Assembly: GCF_004123845.1 (NCBI RefSeq)
Contig: NZ_NBDP01000023.1
Span: 124,001-188,000, forward strand
Source of the DNA: Allobosea sp. Tri-44
GTDB lineage: Bacteria; Pseudomonadota; Alphaproteobacteria; Rhizobiales; Beijerinckiaceae
Reading direction: 5' to 3'
Length of the DNA: 64,000 bases
Translations under genes and position numbers: made by a program
Shown here: positions 1 through 8,995 of the stretch, one piece after another
How the letters are laid out: every line of letters starts with the position of its first letter
Numbering within the stretch: position 1 is the stretch's first letter
The notes under the pieces: generated by a model
Seen by the model: only the letters and a program-made list of their open reading frames with translations
Database searches by the model: none
Told to the model about the DNA's origin: nothing

Positions 1-30
1 ATGGTGGCGGCGAGATCGGTCAGGGACATG
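1..30 (-). CDS. 5' end of an unidentified minus-strand gene (partial)
   Basis: Read from position 30 leftwards the minus strand opens with an ATG and nine in-frame codons (MSLTDLAAT) before leaving the window. A palindromic repeat begins 16 bp upstream, which fits a gene boundary here. No clear Shine-Dalgarno sequence is visible and too little protein is present to recognise it. It could equally be chance. Confidence 0.3.
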
Positions 31-45
31 GAGCGGCTCTCTCTC

Positions 46-136
46 GTCATGGTCGGTCTTGTGCCGACCATCCACGTCTTGCGACGTGGATGAAAAGGGG
101 AAGACGTGGATGCTCGGGACAAGCCCGAGCACGACG
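46..136. repeat. palindromic intergenic repeat, family A copy 1
   Basis: A roughly 90-bp imperfect palindrome. The outer arms carry GTCATG-GTCGG and CCCGAGC-ACGAC, and the inner arms carry ATCCACGTCTT and AAGACGTGGAT. Related copies lie near 1158-1238, 35532-35626 and (half copy) 44600-44630. All sit between genes, so it is a REP-like dispersed element rather than coding sequence. Confidence 0.8.
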
Positions 137-241
137 GGGTGAGCGATGGCGGAAGCCCGCGGCGGCGTCAAGGCAAAGCGGGAACGCGAGCGGCGCCGGC
201 ATGTTACAATGCGAACAGGCTTAACGCAGCGGAGCCGAAAG

Positions 242-529
242 ATGACCCGGGTCCTGATCACTCTTCTCGCCCTCGGCCTCACTGGCGTGGCGTTCGCCCA
301 GGCTCGGCCGCAATCCCCGGCGCGCAGCTGCGACGCCAATCGCCAGAGCGTCATCGCCAATGGCGCGATCGTGCTCGGCACCGGTGGCTATACCTATGAC
401 CGCTTCGTGCGCGACCGCAGCTTCTGTCAGTTCGACGAAATGGCCGATCCGGCCTGGGTGCCCGCCCGCGACACGCCGCAATGTTTCGTCGGCTACCGCT
501 GCAAGAGCGCCTCGCCCTGGGACGATTGA
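242..529 (+). CDS. small secreted cysteine-containing protein
   Basis: A 95-residue protein not recognised by family. The N-terminus (MTRVLITLLALGLTGVAFAQ) is a clean Sec signal peptide with predicted cleavage after the Ala-Gln region near residue 20, so the mature chain is about 75 residues and periplasmic or secreted. The mature part has four cysteines (in SCDAN, SFCQF, PQCFVG, YRCKS) that could form two disulphides. The ATG at 242 was chosen because the signal peptide starts there and GGAG lies 9 nt upstream; two further in-frame ATGs (146, 209) would only add a basic leader. It is followed convergently by recR 10 bp downstream. Confidence 0.6.
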   Translation: MTRVLITLLALGLTGVAFAQARPQSPARSCDANRQSVIANGAIVLGTGGYTYDRFVRDRSFCQFDEMADPAWVPARDTPQCFVGYRCKSASPWDD

Positions 530-538
530 GGCGGCGCG

Positions 539-1144
539 TCAGAATCCTGTGCGCTGGCGGATCGCCGCCGCCAGCGTGCCGTCGTCGAGATAGTCGAGCT
601 CGCCGCCAACCGGCACGCCATGGGCGAGCTTGGTCACCTTGACCTGAAGATGCGCCAGCAGGTCGGTGATGAAATGCGCCGTGGTCTGGCCTTCGACCGT
701 GGCGTTGAGCGCGAGGATCACTTCCTTCACCGCCGGCTCCGAGGCGCGCGCCACCAGCGCATCGAGCGAGAGGTTCTCGGGCCGGATGCCGTCGAGCGCC
801 GAGAGCACGCCGCCGAGCACATGGTAGCGCCCGCCAACCGCGCCCGAGCGCTCCAGCGCCCAGAGATCGGCGATGTCGGCGACGACGACGATCAGGCCGT
901 CGTCACGGCGTGGGTCGCGGCAGAGCCCGCAGGGATCGCTGGTGTCGACATTGCCGCAGGTCGAGCAGACGACGATGCGCTCGCGCGCCACCGCCATCGC
1001 CTCGGCAAGCGGGCCGAGCAATTGCTCGCGCTTCTTGACGAGGTGCAGCGCGGCGCGCCTGGCCGAACGCGGGCCTAAGCCCGGCAGCTTGGCCAGGAGC
1101 TGGATCAGGCGCTCGATCTCGGGGCCGGCGATGGTGCGGGACAT
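539..1144 (-). CDS. recR: recombination mediator protein RecR
   Basis: RecR works with RecF/RecO to load RecA on SSB-coated single-stranded DNA during gap repair. The 201-residue product has the family layout: helix-hairpin-helix at about 10-30 ([16 protein letters not shown]), a C4 zinc finger with Cys60, Cys63, Cys72 and Cys75, then the Toprim domain beginning [15 protein letters not shown], and the conserved C-terminal [15 protein letters not shown]. The ATG at 1144 gives the canonical [13 protein letters not shown] start; a longer reading to 1183 would run into an intergenic palindrome. It lies downstream of ybaB and dnaX, the usual dnaX-ybaB-recR order. Confidence 0.97.
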   Translation of the reverse strand: MSRTIAGPEIERLIQLLAKLPGLGPRSARRAALHLVKKREQLLGPLAEAMAVARERIVVCSTCGNVDTSDPCGLCRDPRRDDGLIVVVADIADLWALERSGAVGGRYHVLGGVLSALDGIRPENLSLDALVARASEPAVKEVILALNATVEGQTTAHFITDLLAHLQVKVTKLAHGVPVGGELDYLDDGTLAAAIRQRTGF

Positions 1145-1157
1145 GGGTCTCGGGGGC

Positions 1158-1238
1158 GTCATGGTCGGCCTTGAGCCAACCATCTCAGGACAAGAGGGCG
1201 CTTCTGCGAGGGATGCTGGGGCCTGGCCCGAGCATGAC
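1158..1238. repeat. palindromic intergenic repeat, family A copy 2
   Basis: This lies between recR and ybaB. It begins GTCATGGTCGGCCTTGAGCC and ends CCCGAGCATGAC, as do the other family A copies, but its central part has diverged and lacks the ATCCACGTCTT inner arm. Confidence 0.65.
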
Positions 1239-1250
1239 GCTGTGGCCTAC

Positions 1251-1571
1251 TCAGAACAGCTTCATGCCGGGCGGGATCGGCAGGCCGCGGGTGACCTCGG
1301 CCATTCGCTCCTGCACGGAGCGCTCGGCCTTGTTGCGGGCGTCGTTGCTGGCGGAGATGACGAGATCCTCGAGGATCTCCTCCTCGCCCTGCACCATCAG
1401 ACTCGGGTCGATCTTCACCGATTTCAGCACGTTCTTGGCGGTCATCACCACCTTGACCAGGCCGCCGCCGGCCGAGCCCTCGAATTCGAGCGTCTCGAGC
1501 TGGGCCTGCATGTCGGCCATCTTCTTCTGCATGTCCTGCGCCTGCTTCATCAGGCCCATCATGTCGCGCAT
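1251..1571 (-). CDS. YbaB/EbfC family nucleoid-associated protein
   Basis: A 106-residue DNA-binding nucleoid-associated protein of the YbaB/EbfC family, thought to act as a dimer. The sequence shows the Met/Gln-rich first helix ([22 protein letters not shown]), the [22 protein letters not shown] strand region and the [16 protein letters not shown] helix typical of the family. AAAGGGA lies 8 nt upstream of the chosen ATG. It sits between dnaX and recR, which is the conserved bacterial order and suggests co-transcription for DNA maintenance. Confidence 0.95.
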   Translation of the reverse strand: MRDMMGLMKQAQDMQKKMADMQAQLETLEFEGSAGGGLVKVVMTAKNVLKSVKIDPSLMVQGEEEILEDLVISASNDARNKAERSVQERMAEVTRGLPIPPGMKLF

Positions 1572-1587
1572 GTCGGCGCTCCCTTTA

Positions 1588-1701
1588 GATCACGTCGTAT
1601 TTTGACTGATACGTCAAAATGCGAAAAACGTGATCGATGCCAAAAGTTGAGAGCATTGCTCTTGCGAAAAACCGGTTCCCACTTTTTCGCGCAATGCTCT
1701 G
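1588..1701. repeat. nested intergenic palindromes between ybaB and dnaX
   Basis: Two adjacent inverted repeats. The first (1588-1635) has arms GATCACGT/ACGTGATC with inner arms ATTTTGAC/GTCAAAAT. The second (1650-1700) has arms AGAGCATTGC/GCAATGCTCT with inner arms GCGAAAAA/TTTTTCGC around CCGGTTCCCAC. The second has the look of a common rhizobial intergenic repeat. Either may act as an RNA hairpin between the dnaX and ybaB reading frames. Confidence 0.75.
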
Positions 1702-1704
1702 TGT

Positions 1705-3546
1705 TCAATTATCGGTCCAGAACTCGACGCCGTCGAAATCGGGCTCGCTATCGTCGAAGAGCGGCTCGGCTTCCGGCAGATCCTCGTCGCCGCCCGCGGC
1801 CATGGCCGGCGTCTCCGGCTCCGGTTCGCGCGGATCGCGGACATCGACGATGCGCGCGCCCGGGAAGCGCTCCAGCACAGCGCGCACGGCCGGGTGGCTG
1901 GCAGCATCGTTCTCGCGCTTGTCGCGCACGGCCGCTGCCTGCTCGCGCAGGGTCGCCGTTCCCTCGGCGTTGACGACCGCGACCAGCCAGGTCTGGCCGG
2001 TCCATTCCTTCAGCCGCTTCGACAGATCGTTGGCGAGAAGGCGGTTGCCGCTCTCGGCCAGCGCGAACTCGATCCGGCCCTGCTCGAAACGCACCAGCCT
2101 GATGTCGCGTTCCAGCGCCAGCTTCATGGTGATGTCGCGCTGGCGCGAGGCGAGCGCGACCAGATCTTCCAGGTTCTGCGGCTGTGGCAGGGCGCTGGCG
2201 CGCGGCTGTGCGACAGGCACCGGATTGGCACTGGCGAGCACCGGGCGCGCCGCGAGCGCAGTCGCGCCGCCGCCGGAGGGTGACCGTGGAGCGGGCGAGC
2301 CATTGCCGCCTAGGCTGCCGCCGCCATCGCGCAGCATCCTGAGCGCCTCGTCCGGCGTCGGCAGGTCGGCGGCATGGGCGAGGCGTACCAGCGCCATCTC
2401 GGCCGCCAGCACCGGCCGGTCAGCCTGGCGGACTTCGCCGATCGCCTTCAGCAGCATCTGCCAGGCACGCGCCAGAACACGGATCGACAGGCGCTGGGCG
2501 AAGTCGGCGCCGCGTACCCGTTCGGCCTGGGAGAGGCTGTTGTCCTTGGCGGCATCCGGCACGAGCTTGAGGCGCGTCACCAGATGGCTGAACTCGGCGA
2601 GGTCGGAGAGCACGACAGCCGGATCGGCGCCGGCGTCATATTGTGCCCGAAGCTCGGTCAGCGCCCCGGCGATGTCGCCCTTCATGACGAGCTCGAACAG
2701 GTCGATGACGCGCGCCCGGTCGGAGAGACCGAGCATGCTGCGGACCTCGTCCAGCGTGATCCTGCCGCCGGCATGGGCGATCGCCTGGTCGAGGATCGAG
2801 AGCGAGTCGCGCACCGAGCCTTCGGCGGCTCGCGCCACGGCGGCGAGCGCCTCCTCCTCGGCCTCGATGCCCTCGGCCCGGCAGATCCTGTCGAGATGTC
2901 CGACCAGCAATGCCGCGTCGACGCGGCGCAGGTCGAAGCGCTGGCAGCGCGAGAGCACTGTCACGGGCACCTTGCGGATCTCGGTGGTGGCGAAGATGAA
3001 CTTGGCGTGCGGCGGCGGCTCCTCCAGCGTCTTCAGGAAGGCGTTGAAGGCGCCTCCCGAGAGCATGTGGACCTCGTCGATGATGTAGACCTTGTAGCGC
3101 GCGCTGGTCGGGGCGTAGCGCACCGCATCGTTGATCTGGCGGACATTGTCGACGCCGTTGTTCGAGGCGGCGTCGATCTCCATCACGTCGATATGCCGGC
3201 CCTCGACGATCGCCTGGCAATGCACGCCGAACTGCGTGAGGTCGGTCGTCGGGGCGCCGCTGCCGTCGGCGTTCTGGTAGTTCAGCGCCCGCGCGAGGAT
3301 GCGTGCCGTCGTGGTCTTGCCGACACCGCGCACGCCGGTCAGCATCCAGGCCTGCGGGATGCGGCCCGCCGCGAAGGCATTGGTCAGCGTCCTGACCATG
3401 GCGTCCTGGCCGATCAGGTCGCCGAAATGCGCCGGCCGGTACTTTCGCGCCAGCACGCGATAGCCGGTGGGCGCTGCGGCCGGGGCTGGCGCCGGAGCCA
3501 TGCCGGGAAAACCCGGCTCGTCGGCGGGGACGGTCTCGTCGGTCAT
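1705..3546 (-). CDS. dnaX: DNA polymerase III subunit gamma/tau
   Basis: The clamp-loader ATPase of the replicase. The 613-residue product has a Pro/Ala-rich N-terminal leader (1-27), an AAA+ domain with Walker A GVRGVGKT (71-78), Walker B IIDEVH (155-160) and the SRC sensor/arginine-finger motif (199-201), followed by the clamp-loader collar, a low-complexity linker and a tau-like C-terminal domain. Where most DnaX proteins have a four-cysteine zinc site after the P-loop this one keeps a single cysteine (FGVHCQAI, about 106-113). Transcription appears to continue into ybaB and recR. Confidence 0.97.
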   Translation of the reverse strand: MTDETVPADEPGFPGMAPAPAPAAAPTGYRVLARKYRPAHFGDLIGQDAMVRTLTNAFAAGRIPQAWMLTGVRGVGKTTTARILARALNYQNADGSGAPTTDLTQFGVHCQAIVEGRHIDVMEIDAASNNGVDNVRQINDAVRYAPTSARYKVYIIDEVHMLSGGAFNAFLKTLEEPPPHAKFIFATTEIRKVPVTVLSRCQRFDLRRVDAALLVGHLDRICRAEGIEAEEEALAAVARAAEGSVRDSLSILDQAIAHAGGRITLDEVRSMLGLSDRARVIDLFELVMKGDIAGALTELRAQYDAGADPAVVLSDLAEFSHLVTRLKLVPDAAKDNSLSQAERVRGADFAQRLSIRVLARAWQMLLKAIGEVRQADRPVLAAEMALVRLAHAADLPTPDEALRMLRDGGGSLGGNGSPAPRSPSGGGATALAARPVLASANPVPVAQPRASALPQPQNLEDLVALASRQRDITMKLALERDIRLVRFEQGRIEFALAESGNRLLANDLSKRLKEWTGQTWLVAVVNAEGTATLREQAAAVRDKRENDAASHPAVRAVLERFPGARIVDVRDPREPEPETPAMAAGGDEDLPEAEPLFDDSEPDFDGVEFWTDN

Positions 3547-3670
3547 GCCCCTGCTTTCGCCAATCGCGGCGCGCCGGTCAACGCCGCTCTGTCATGGGCG
3601 GGCGCGAATGCGTCAGGAATATGAGGGAGGCGCGGCTTGCGCACATGCGCGAAGATGGACTTGCGCCAAG

Positions 3671-3767
3671 GTAGGAGGTTGGACGAAGACCCGTTCGGTC
3701 TCGTTACGGCTGCTTCCTTCCGGACCTGACCGGGTTGGCGAGTGAGACGTCCCTCGCCAACCTCCCG
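3671..3767 (-). ncRNA. ffs: signal recognition particle 4.5S RNA
   Basis: The minus strand contains the near-universal SRP RNA core GTCAGGTCCGGAAGGAAGCAG (around 3710-3730), which binds Ffh. It is flanked by arms that close the hairpin: GGGAGGTTGG at the 5' end (3766-3757) and CCAACCTCCTAC at the 3' end (3682-3671). Size (about 97 nt) and position next to dnaX agree with bacterial small SRP RNA. The exact ends are estimated. The flanking 3547-3670 and 3768-4000 hold no convincing gene. Confidence 0.95.
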
Positions 3768-4000
3768 CCGGCTATATCGTTGCTTTGGCGCGCGAGCGCA
3801 AGTCTGCGATGCAAGGCGCTGCTGCGACGGTCCGGCACAGGCGTTTCGGCATTGACTTGGGCTGCCCCATCCGCCATAAGCCCGCCACCTGCGCTGCCTA
3901 CCGGGCGGCGCGGACCCTTTTTGCACGACAGGCCTGGCTGGCATCGGCTTTCTTATGAGAGCTACGCTCGCCGCGCCGATCTAGGCCCCGGAGACGGACC

Positions 4001-4135
4001 GTGAAGAGAACCTATCAACCCAGCAAGCTGGTGCGTAAGCGCCGCCACGGCTACCGCGCCCGTATGGCGACCAAGGGTGGCCAGAAGGTCATCGCCGCCC
4101 GTCGCGCCCACGGCCGCAAGCGCCTGTCGGCCTGA
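4001..4135 (+). CDS. rpmH: 50S ribosomal protein L34
   Basis: A 44-residue, extremely basic protein with the complete L34 sequence pattern ([20 protein letters not shown], then [17 protein letters not shown], ending SA). The start codon is GTG, preceded by a GGAG seven nucleotides upstream. It binds 23S rRNA in the large subunit. The rpmH-rnpA-yidC order downstream is the standard one. Confidence 0.97.
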   Translation: MKRTYQPSKLVRKRRHGYRARMATKGGQKVIAARRAHGRKRLSA

Positions 4136-4190
4136 TGAGCTCAAGGCGCGCTGTCAAGGCGCGCCCGTTCCGGAAGACTGGCAAACCGCC

Positions 4191-4574
4191 ATGCGCCTCG
4201 CCCGTCTGACGCAACGCAAGGACTTTCTCGCGGCGGCCGAGCACGGCCGCCGTTTTCGTTCGTCCGCCTTCACCGCGCAGGTCCTCGACAAGCCGGCGCA
4301 GGACGGCCTGCGCCTCGGGCTGACCGCTTCGCGCAAGACCGGCAACGCCGTGGTGCGCAACCGCATCCGCCGCCGCCTGCGCGCCGCCGCTGCGCTCGCT
4401 CTGGCTGAGCAGACCAGGAAGCCCTGCGATCTCGTGATCGTTGCCCGGCCCGAAACCGTGAACGCCGCGTTCAGGGCCATGGTCGATGATATCGCGGTCG
4501 CGCTCGACCGTGCCCGCCCGAGCGGCGGCAAGCGCCGCCCCGATCGGCGCTCCCCTTCGCGCCCCGCCTCATAG
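4191..4574 (+). CDS. rnpA: ribonuclease P protein component
   Basis: A 127-residue protein subunit of RNase P, which helps the RNA subunit cleave 5' leaders from pre-tRNA. It begins [22 protein letters not shown] and carries the family signature RNRIRRRLR, preceded by [14 protein letters not shown]. The ATG at 4191 was chosen because the family starts just before the LTQRKDF segment; in-frame codons further upstream would overlap rpmH. The C-terminus is a basic Arg/Pro tail. It lies between rpmH and yidC; no yidD was seen between them. Confidence 0.96.
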   Translation: MRLARLTQRKDFLAAAEHGRRFRSSAFTAQVLDKPAQDGLRLGLTASRKTGNAVVRNRIRRRLRAAAALALAEQTRKPCDLVIVARPETVNAAFRAMVDDIAVALDRARPSGGKRRPDRRSPSRPAS

Positions 4575-4612
4575 ACGCCCGCCAGGGCTGCCAGCGAGAC
4601 CGTTTTCAGACG

Positions 4613-6520
4613 ATGATGATGAAAGAAGACAACCGCAACCTGCTGCTGGCGATCACGCTCTCGGTCGTCGTGCTGCTCGGCTGGCAATATTTCTACGGCC
4701 TGCCGCAAGCCGAGAAGCAGAAGCAGATCGCCCAGCAGAATCAGCAGACGCAAAGCCAGCAAGCGCCCGGCCAGCAGGCGACCCAGCCTTCCGGCGTCCC
4801 GGCTGCTCCCGGCACTGCCCCGGCGCCGGGCACAGCGCCGGCGCAGCCCGGCCAGGCGCCCGTCACGGCCGCCCCGGTCGCCGCGACCCGCGAGGCGGCC
4901 CTCGCCGCCGGACCGCGCCTCAGGATCGATACGCCCAAGATCGCCGGCTCGCTCTCGCTGACCGGCGCGCGCATCGATGACGTCTCGCTCAAGGCCTATC
5001 GCGAGACGGTCGACCCGAAGAGCCCGATCATCGTGCTGCTCTCGCCGGCCGGCGGCCCGAACGCCTATTATTCCGATTTCGGCTGGGTCGCGGGACCGGG
5101 CGCTTCCGTCCCGCTGCCGAACGCCACCACGGTCTGGAGCGCCGACAGCGAGGTCCTGACCTCGGCCAAGCCGGTGACGCTGACCTGGGACAACGGCCAG
5201 GGCCTGGTCTTCAAGCGCACGATCGCGGTCGACGACAACGCCCTGTTCTCGATCCGCGACGAAGTCGAGAACAAGGGCGCGAACGCCGTCTCGCTCTACC
5301 CCTATGGCCAGATCGTCCGCGTCGGCAAGCCGGCGACGCTCGGCTACTACGTGCTGCACGAGGGCATGATCGGCTCGCTCGGCGAGCAGGGCCTGCAGGA
5401 ATACACCTACGACACCGTCGACAAGGAGCCGGCGCTCGGCTCGGCGACGCATGGCAAGGCCTGGAAGGACGTCGTCGGCGGCTTCGTCGGCATCACCGAC
5501 AAGTACTGGGCCGCTGCCGCGATCCCGGACCAGGGCAAGAAGTACGAAGGCCGCTACTCCTCGGTGCAGACCGGGTCGGTCCGCACCTACCAGGCCGATT
5601 TCCTCGGCGAAGCCGTCAATGTCGCGCCGGGTGCTTCGGCCAGCGCTTCCTCGCGCCTGTTCGCCGGCGCCAAGGAAGTCTCAGCCATCGACGGCTACGA
5701 GAAGAACCAGGGCATCAAGCGCTTCGAGCTGATGATCGACTGGGGCTGGTTCTATTTCATCACGAAGCCGATGTTCTACGTGATGGACTGGGTCTACAAG
5801 CATGTCGGCAATTTCGGCATCGCGATCCTGGTCGTGACTGTCCTGCTGAAGGGCCTGTTCTTCCCGCTCGCCAACAAGTCCTACGCCTCGATGGCGAAGA
5901 TGAAGGCGGTGCAGCCGGAAATGCTGGCGATCCGCGAGCGCTATGCTGACGACAAGATGAAGCAGCAGCAGGCGCTGATGGAGCTGTACAAGACGCAGAA
6001 GATCAACCCGCTCGCCGGCTGCTGGCCGGTGCTGGTGCAGATCCCGGTCTTCTTCGCGCTCTACAAGATCCTGTTCATCACCATCGAGATGCGGCACGCG
6101 CCGTTCTACGGCTGGATCCGTGACCTTGCCGCGCCGGACCCGACCAACCTCTTCAACCTGTTCGGCGCCCTGCCGTTCACGCCGCCGGCCATGCTGCATC
6201 TCGGCATCTGGCCGATCCTGATGGGCGTGACGATGTTCGTGCAGATGAAGATGAACCCGGAGCCGCCGGATCCGGTCCAGAAGATGATGTTCACCTGGAT
6301 GCCGGTGTTCTTCACCTTCCTGCTCGGCTCGTTCCCGGCCGGCCTGGTGATCTACTGGAGCTGGAACAACCTGCTCTCGATCCTCCAGCAGGGCTTCATC
6401 ATGCGCAAGCACGGCGTCAAGATCGAGCTGTTCGACAACATCAAGGCGATGTTCGGCAAGAAGCCGGCTGAGGCTGGCGCTGTAACCGCGCCCAAGCCGG
6501 CCAACAGCAATAAGAAGTGA
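4613..6520 (+). CDS. yidC: membrane protein insertase YidC
   Basis: YidC inserts and folds inner-membrane proteins alone or with SecYEG. The 635-residue product has an N-terminal membrane anchor (about 9-27), a Gln/Ala/Pro-rich linker (about 35-95), the large periplasmic beta domain (about 100-365) and the conserved insertase core from about 374 ([16 protein letters not shown]) with five membrane segments. The hydrophilic-groove positive charge that is Arg in E. coli appears as Lys413 ([10 protein letters not shown]). Three consecutive ATG codons (4613, 4616, 4619) are possible starts; the first is used here. Confidence 0.97.
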   Translation: MMMKEDNRNLLLAITLSVVVLLGWQYFYGLPQAEKQKQIAQQNQQTQSQQAPGQQATQPSGVPAAPGTAPAPGTAPAQPGQAPVTAAPVAATREAALAAGPRLRIDTPKIAGSLSLTGARIDDVSLKAYRETVDPKSPIIVLLSPAGGPNAYYSDFGWVAGPGASVPLPNATTVWSADSEVLTSAKPVTLTWDNGQGLVFKRTIAVDDNALFSIRDEVENKGANAVSLYPYGQIVRVGKPATLGYYVLHEGMIGSLGEQGLQEYTYDTVDKEPALGSATHGKAWKDVVGGFVGITDKYWAAAAIPDQGKKYEGRYSSVQTGSVRTYQADFLGEAVNVAPGASASASSRLFAGAKEVSAIDGYEKNQGIKRFELMIDWGWFYFITKPMFYVMDWVYKHVGNFGIAILVVTVLLKGLFFPLANKSYASMAKMKAVQPEMLAIRERYADDKMKQQQALMELYKTQKINPLAGCWPVLVQIPVFFALYKILFITIEMRHAPFYGWIRDLAAPDPTNLFNLFGALPFTPPAMLHLGIWPILMGVTMFVQMKMNPEPPDPVQKMMFTWMPVFFTFLLGSFPAGLVIYWSWNNLLSILQQGFIMRKHGVKIELFDNIKAMFGKKPAEAGAVTAPKPANSNKK

Positions 6521-6556
6521 GGTGGTGGGGCGCGAGCCCCGACCGCAACGACATGG

Positions 6557-6590
6557 AACGCCGGACGCCTCCTCGGGCTCCGGCGTTTTG
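6557..6590 (+). terminator. rho-independent terminator after yidC
   Basis: A 9-bp stem, AACGCCGGA (6557-6565) and TCCGGCGTT (6579-6587), followed by a short T run. It lies 37 bp after the yidC stop and would end the rpmH-rnpA-yidC transcript. Confidence 0.75.
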
Positions 6591-6659
6591 CGTTTGCTGC
6601 CGGGGTTGCCCGGCTTCGTGGCTTGTCCCGGACGGTGGCGATGTGCTTAGTGCCGCGCC

Positions 6660-7292
6660 ATGCCTCTTCCAGATCCGAAAACCCGCCATCCGATCGCCGG
6701 CTGGAAGGGCACGGCCTTTCTCAAGGCCGTCGTCGACCACCCGCTCGTCGAGGTCGGCGACTACAGCTATTACGACGACTCGCGCGGTCCCGAGCATTTC
6801 CTCGCCCGCTGCGTGCGCTATCATTTCGACTTCATCGGCGACCGGCTGATCATCGGCAAGTTCGTCGCGATCGCTCAAGGAGCGCAGTTCATCATGAACG
6901 GCGCCAACCATCCGATGGGCGGCTTCTCGACCTATCCGTTCGGCATGTTCGGCTTCGAGAACGTGCCGGATTTCACCCGTGATGGCCTCGGTTTGCGCGG
7001 CGACACCGTGATCGGCAACGATGTCTGGATCGGCCGCGAGGCGGTGATCATGCCGGGCGTCACCATCGGCGATGGCGCGATCATCGGCACGCGGGCGCAG
7101 GTCGCGCGCGACGTGCCGCCCTATGCCGTCATCGTCGGCAATCCCGGGCGCGTCGTGAAGATGCGCTTTGCGCCGGAGGTGGTCGCGGCGCTGCTCGAGA
7201 TCCGCTGGTGGGACTGGGAGCCGGAAAAGATCGCACGCAACCTGCCATTGATAGCCGGTGCGGACATCGACGCGCTGCGCGCCGCCGTGTAG
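6660..7292 (+). CDS. CatB/Vat-type hexapeptide acetyltransferase
   Basis: A 210-residue left-handed beta-helix O-acetyltransferase of the xenobiotic acetyltransferase group (chloramphenicol type B, streptogramin Vat). The family signature NGANHPMGGFSTYPF (80-94) includes the expected catalytic His84, and hexapeptide repeats are clear in TVIGNDVWIGREAVIMPGVTIGDGAIIGTRAQV. The C-terminal RWWDWEPEKI helix is also characteristic. The substrate cannot be told; chromosomal members often have little resistance activity. engB starts 9 bp downstream. Confidence 0.9.
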   Translation: MPLPDPKTRHPIAGWKGTAFLKAVVDHPLVEVGDYSYYDDSRGPEHFLARCVRYHFDFIGDRLIIGKFVAIAQGAQFIMNGANHPMGGFSTYPFGMFGFENVPDFTRDGLGLRGDTVIGNDVWIGREAVIMPGVTIGDGAIIGTRAQVARDVPPYAVIVGNPGRVVKMRFAPEVVAALLEIRWWDWEPEKIARNLPLIAGADIDALRAAV

Positions 7293-7301
7293 GCAGGGGC
7301 A

Positions 7302-7967
7302 ATGACCTCAGATCAGACCACGCCCTTCACCGCCGACGAGCTCGAATCCGCCCGCAAGCTGTTCGAGGGTCCGTGGGATTTCGTCTGGGCCTCGACCAAG
7401 ATCGACGACCTGCCGCCCATGGTCGGGCAGGAGATAGCCTTCGCCGGCCGCTCCAATGTCGGCAAGTCGAGCCTGATCAACGCGCTCACCCGCCGCAACG
7501 CCTTGGCGCGGACGTCGCATACGCCGGGCCGCACCCAGCAGCTCAACTTCTTCCGTCAGGTCGACCATGACGAGCGCCTGACCATCGTCGACATGCCGGG
7601 CTATGGCTACGCCGCCGTCGGCAAGGAGAAGGTCGCGGCCTGGACGCGGCTGATTCATGAGTATCTGCGCGGCCGCGCCAACCTGATGCGGGTCTATGTG
7701 CTGATCGATGCCCGCCACGGCATCAAGGACGTCGACGGCGCCGTGCTGGAGACGCTGGACAAGGCCGCCGTCAGCTATCAGGTCGTGCTGACCAAGGGCG
7801 ATGCGCTCAAGCAGGCCGACCAGACCTTTATGGCCGAGGCGACCTATGACGAGATCAAGCGCCGCCCCGCTGCTTTCCCCGAAGTGCTGCTGACCTCCAG
7901 CGAGAAGGGTCTCGGCATTCCCGAATTCCGCGCTGCGATCGCGCGGGCGCTGGCCGAGCGGGCCTGA
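7302..7967 (+). CDS. yihA: ribosome biogenesis GTPase EngB/YihA
   Basis: A 221-residue essential-type GTPase involved in late 50S assembly. The G motifs are all present: G1 GRSNVGKSS (49-57), G2 threonine in TPGRTQQLNFF, G3 DMPGYG (97-102), and G4 TKGD (164-167) with TSSEKGLGI as G5. The N-terminal FVWASTKIDDLP segment is typical of alphaproteobacterial EngB. It follows the acetyltransferase by 9 bp. Confidence 0.96.
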   Translation: MTSDQTTPFTADELESARKLFEGPWDFVWASTKIDDLPPMVGQEIAFAGRSNVGKSSLINALTRRNALARTSHTPGRTQQLNFFRQVDHDERLTIVDMPGYGYAAVGKEKVAAWTRLIHEYLRGRANLMRVYVLIDARHGIKDVDGAVLETLDKAAVSYQVVLTKGDALKQADQTFMAEATYDEIKRRPAAFPEVLLTSSEKGLGIPEFRAAIARALAERA

Positions 7968-8132
7968 CAGCTTGGGTTGTCATTGCTTCGTCGCTTTGCT
8001 TTTAGCGATAGTGATTCGATGAGATTGCGGTGGCGCAATATCTGATTTGCCCGCGAGGGGACGACAAGCGCGGTTGAAAGCCCCATCTTGCAGTCAGGCG
8101 GCGTTGCCGCCAGCAAGTTTGGAGCAGTCCCC

Positions 8133-8990
8133 ATGTCCGCAGCCACAGAGGCTTTGGCCCAACCCGTCCGTAACGAGGCGCTCGACGCTCCCGTCCATAT
8201 CGGTGCAGTGAGTTTGCGCGTCCGCGATCTTCCCGGGCTGACGGCGTTCTATCGCGACGCGATCGGGCTCTCCGTCCTGAGTCAGGATGCGGAGCGGGCC
8301 GTGCTCGGCGCCGGCGACGAGCCGCTGGTCAAGCTCGAAGCCGGCGCGCAGCATCCATCCTCAGCCGCCGGCCTGTTCCACATGGCGATCCTGCTGCCCT
8401 CGCGCCGCGATCTCGGCAACTGGCTGCAGCATGCCGCGCAAACGTCCGTGCCGCTTGAAGGTGCCTCGAACCATCTCGTCAGCGAGGCGCTCTATCTTTC
8501 CGATCCCGAGGGCAATGGCATCGAGATCTATCGCGACCGCAGCCGCCCCGAATGGCCGCGGCTCGATGGCGGCCGGCTCAAGATGGCGACCGAGCGGCTC
8601 GACCTCGATGCGCTGCTGCGCGACGGCGACGGCCGTGCCTATGCCGGTATGCCGGGCGGTACCGTTATGGGCCATATCCATCTGCGCGTCGGCGACGTTG
8701 CGCAGGCCGAGAGCTTCTATCGCGATGCGCTCGGCTTCGAGGTGACGGTGCATTATCCCGGTGCGAGCTTCATGGCGACCGGGGGCTATCACCACCACAT
8801 CGCCGCCAATGTCTGGCACAGCCGCGGCGCCGGTCCGCGCCGGGACAGTGAGGCGGGATTGTCGAGCTTCGAGCTGGTCGCGCGCGATGCGGAGGCTCAT
8901 GCCGCGCTGAGCCGGCGCCTGGCGGCTGCTGGCGACGATGCTGGATCGGCGGTCGATCCCTGGGGGAATCGCATCACGCTCCGAGGCTGA
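8133..8990 (+). CDS. two-domain VOC (glyoxalase/extradiol dioxygenase-like) protein
   Basis: A 285-residue cytoplasmic protein with two vicinal-oxygen-chelate modules, residues about 20-135 and 180-285, resembling the YfiE/CatE-type catechol-2,3-dioxygenase-like group. Metal-ligand type positions are visible: HIGAVSLRVRDLPGLTAFYRD and FHMAILL in the first module, and IHLRVGDVAQAESFYRDALGF and YHHHIAANVW in the second. Each half has an acidic C-terminal strand (GNGIEIYRDR). The ATG at 8133 has GGAG 9 nt upstream. The substrate is unknown. It ends 5 bp from the convergent GNAT gene. Confidence 0.85.
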   Translation: MSAATEALAQPVRNEALDAPVHIGAVSLRVRDLPGLTAFYRDAIGLSVLSQDAERAVLGAGDEPLVKLEAGAQHPSSAAGLFHMAILLPSRRDLGNWLQHAAQTSVPLEGASNHLVSEALYLSDPEGNGIEIYRDRSRPEWPRLDGGRLKMATERLDLDALLRDGDGRAYAGMPGGTVMGHIHLRVGDVAQAESFYRDALGFEVTVHYPGASFMATGGYHHHIAANVWHSRGAGPRRDSEAGLSSFELVARDAEAHAALSRRLAAAGDDAGSAVDPWGNRITLRG

Positions 8991-8995
8991 CCGAC

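Noticed and set aside
1637..3088. Plus-strand open frame of 483 codons antisense to dnaX
   Set aside because: Ser/Ala/Arg-rich shadow with no domain; dnaX on the other strand has all AAA+ motifs.
6660..7292. Calling the hexapeptide acetyltransferase a chloramphenicol-resistance gene
   Set aside because: The CatB/Vat signature is there, but chromosomal members vary in substrate and nothing in the context suggests resistance.
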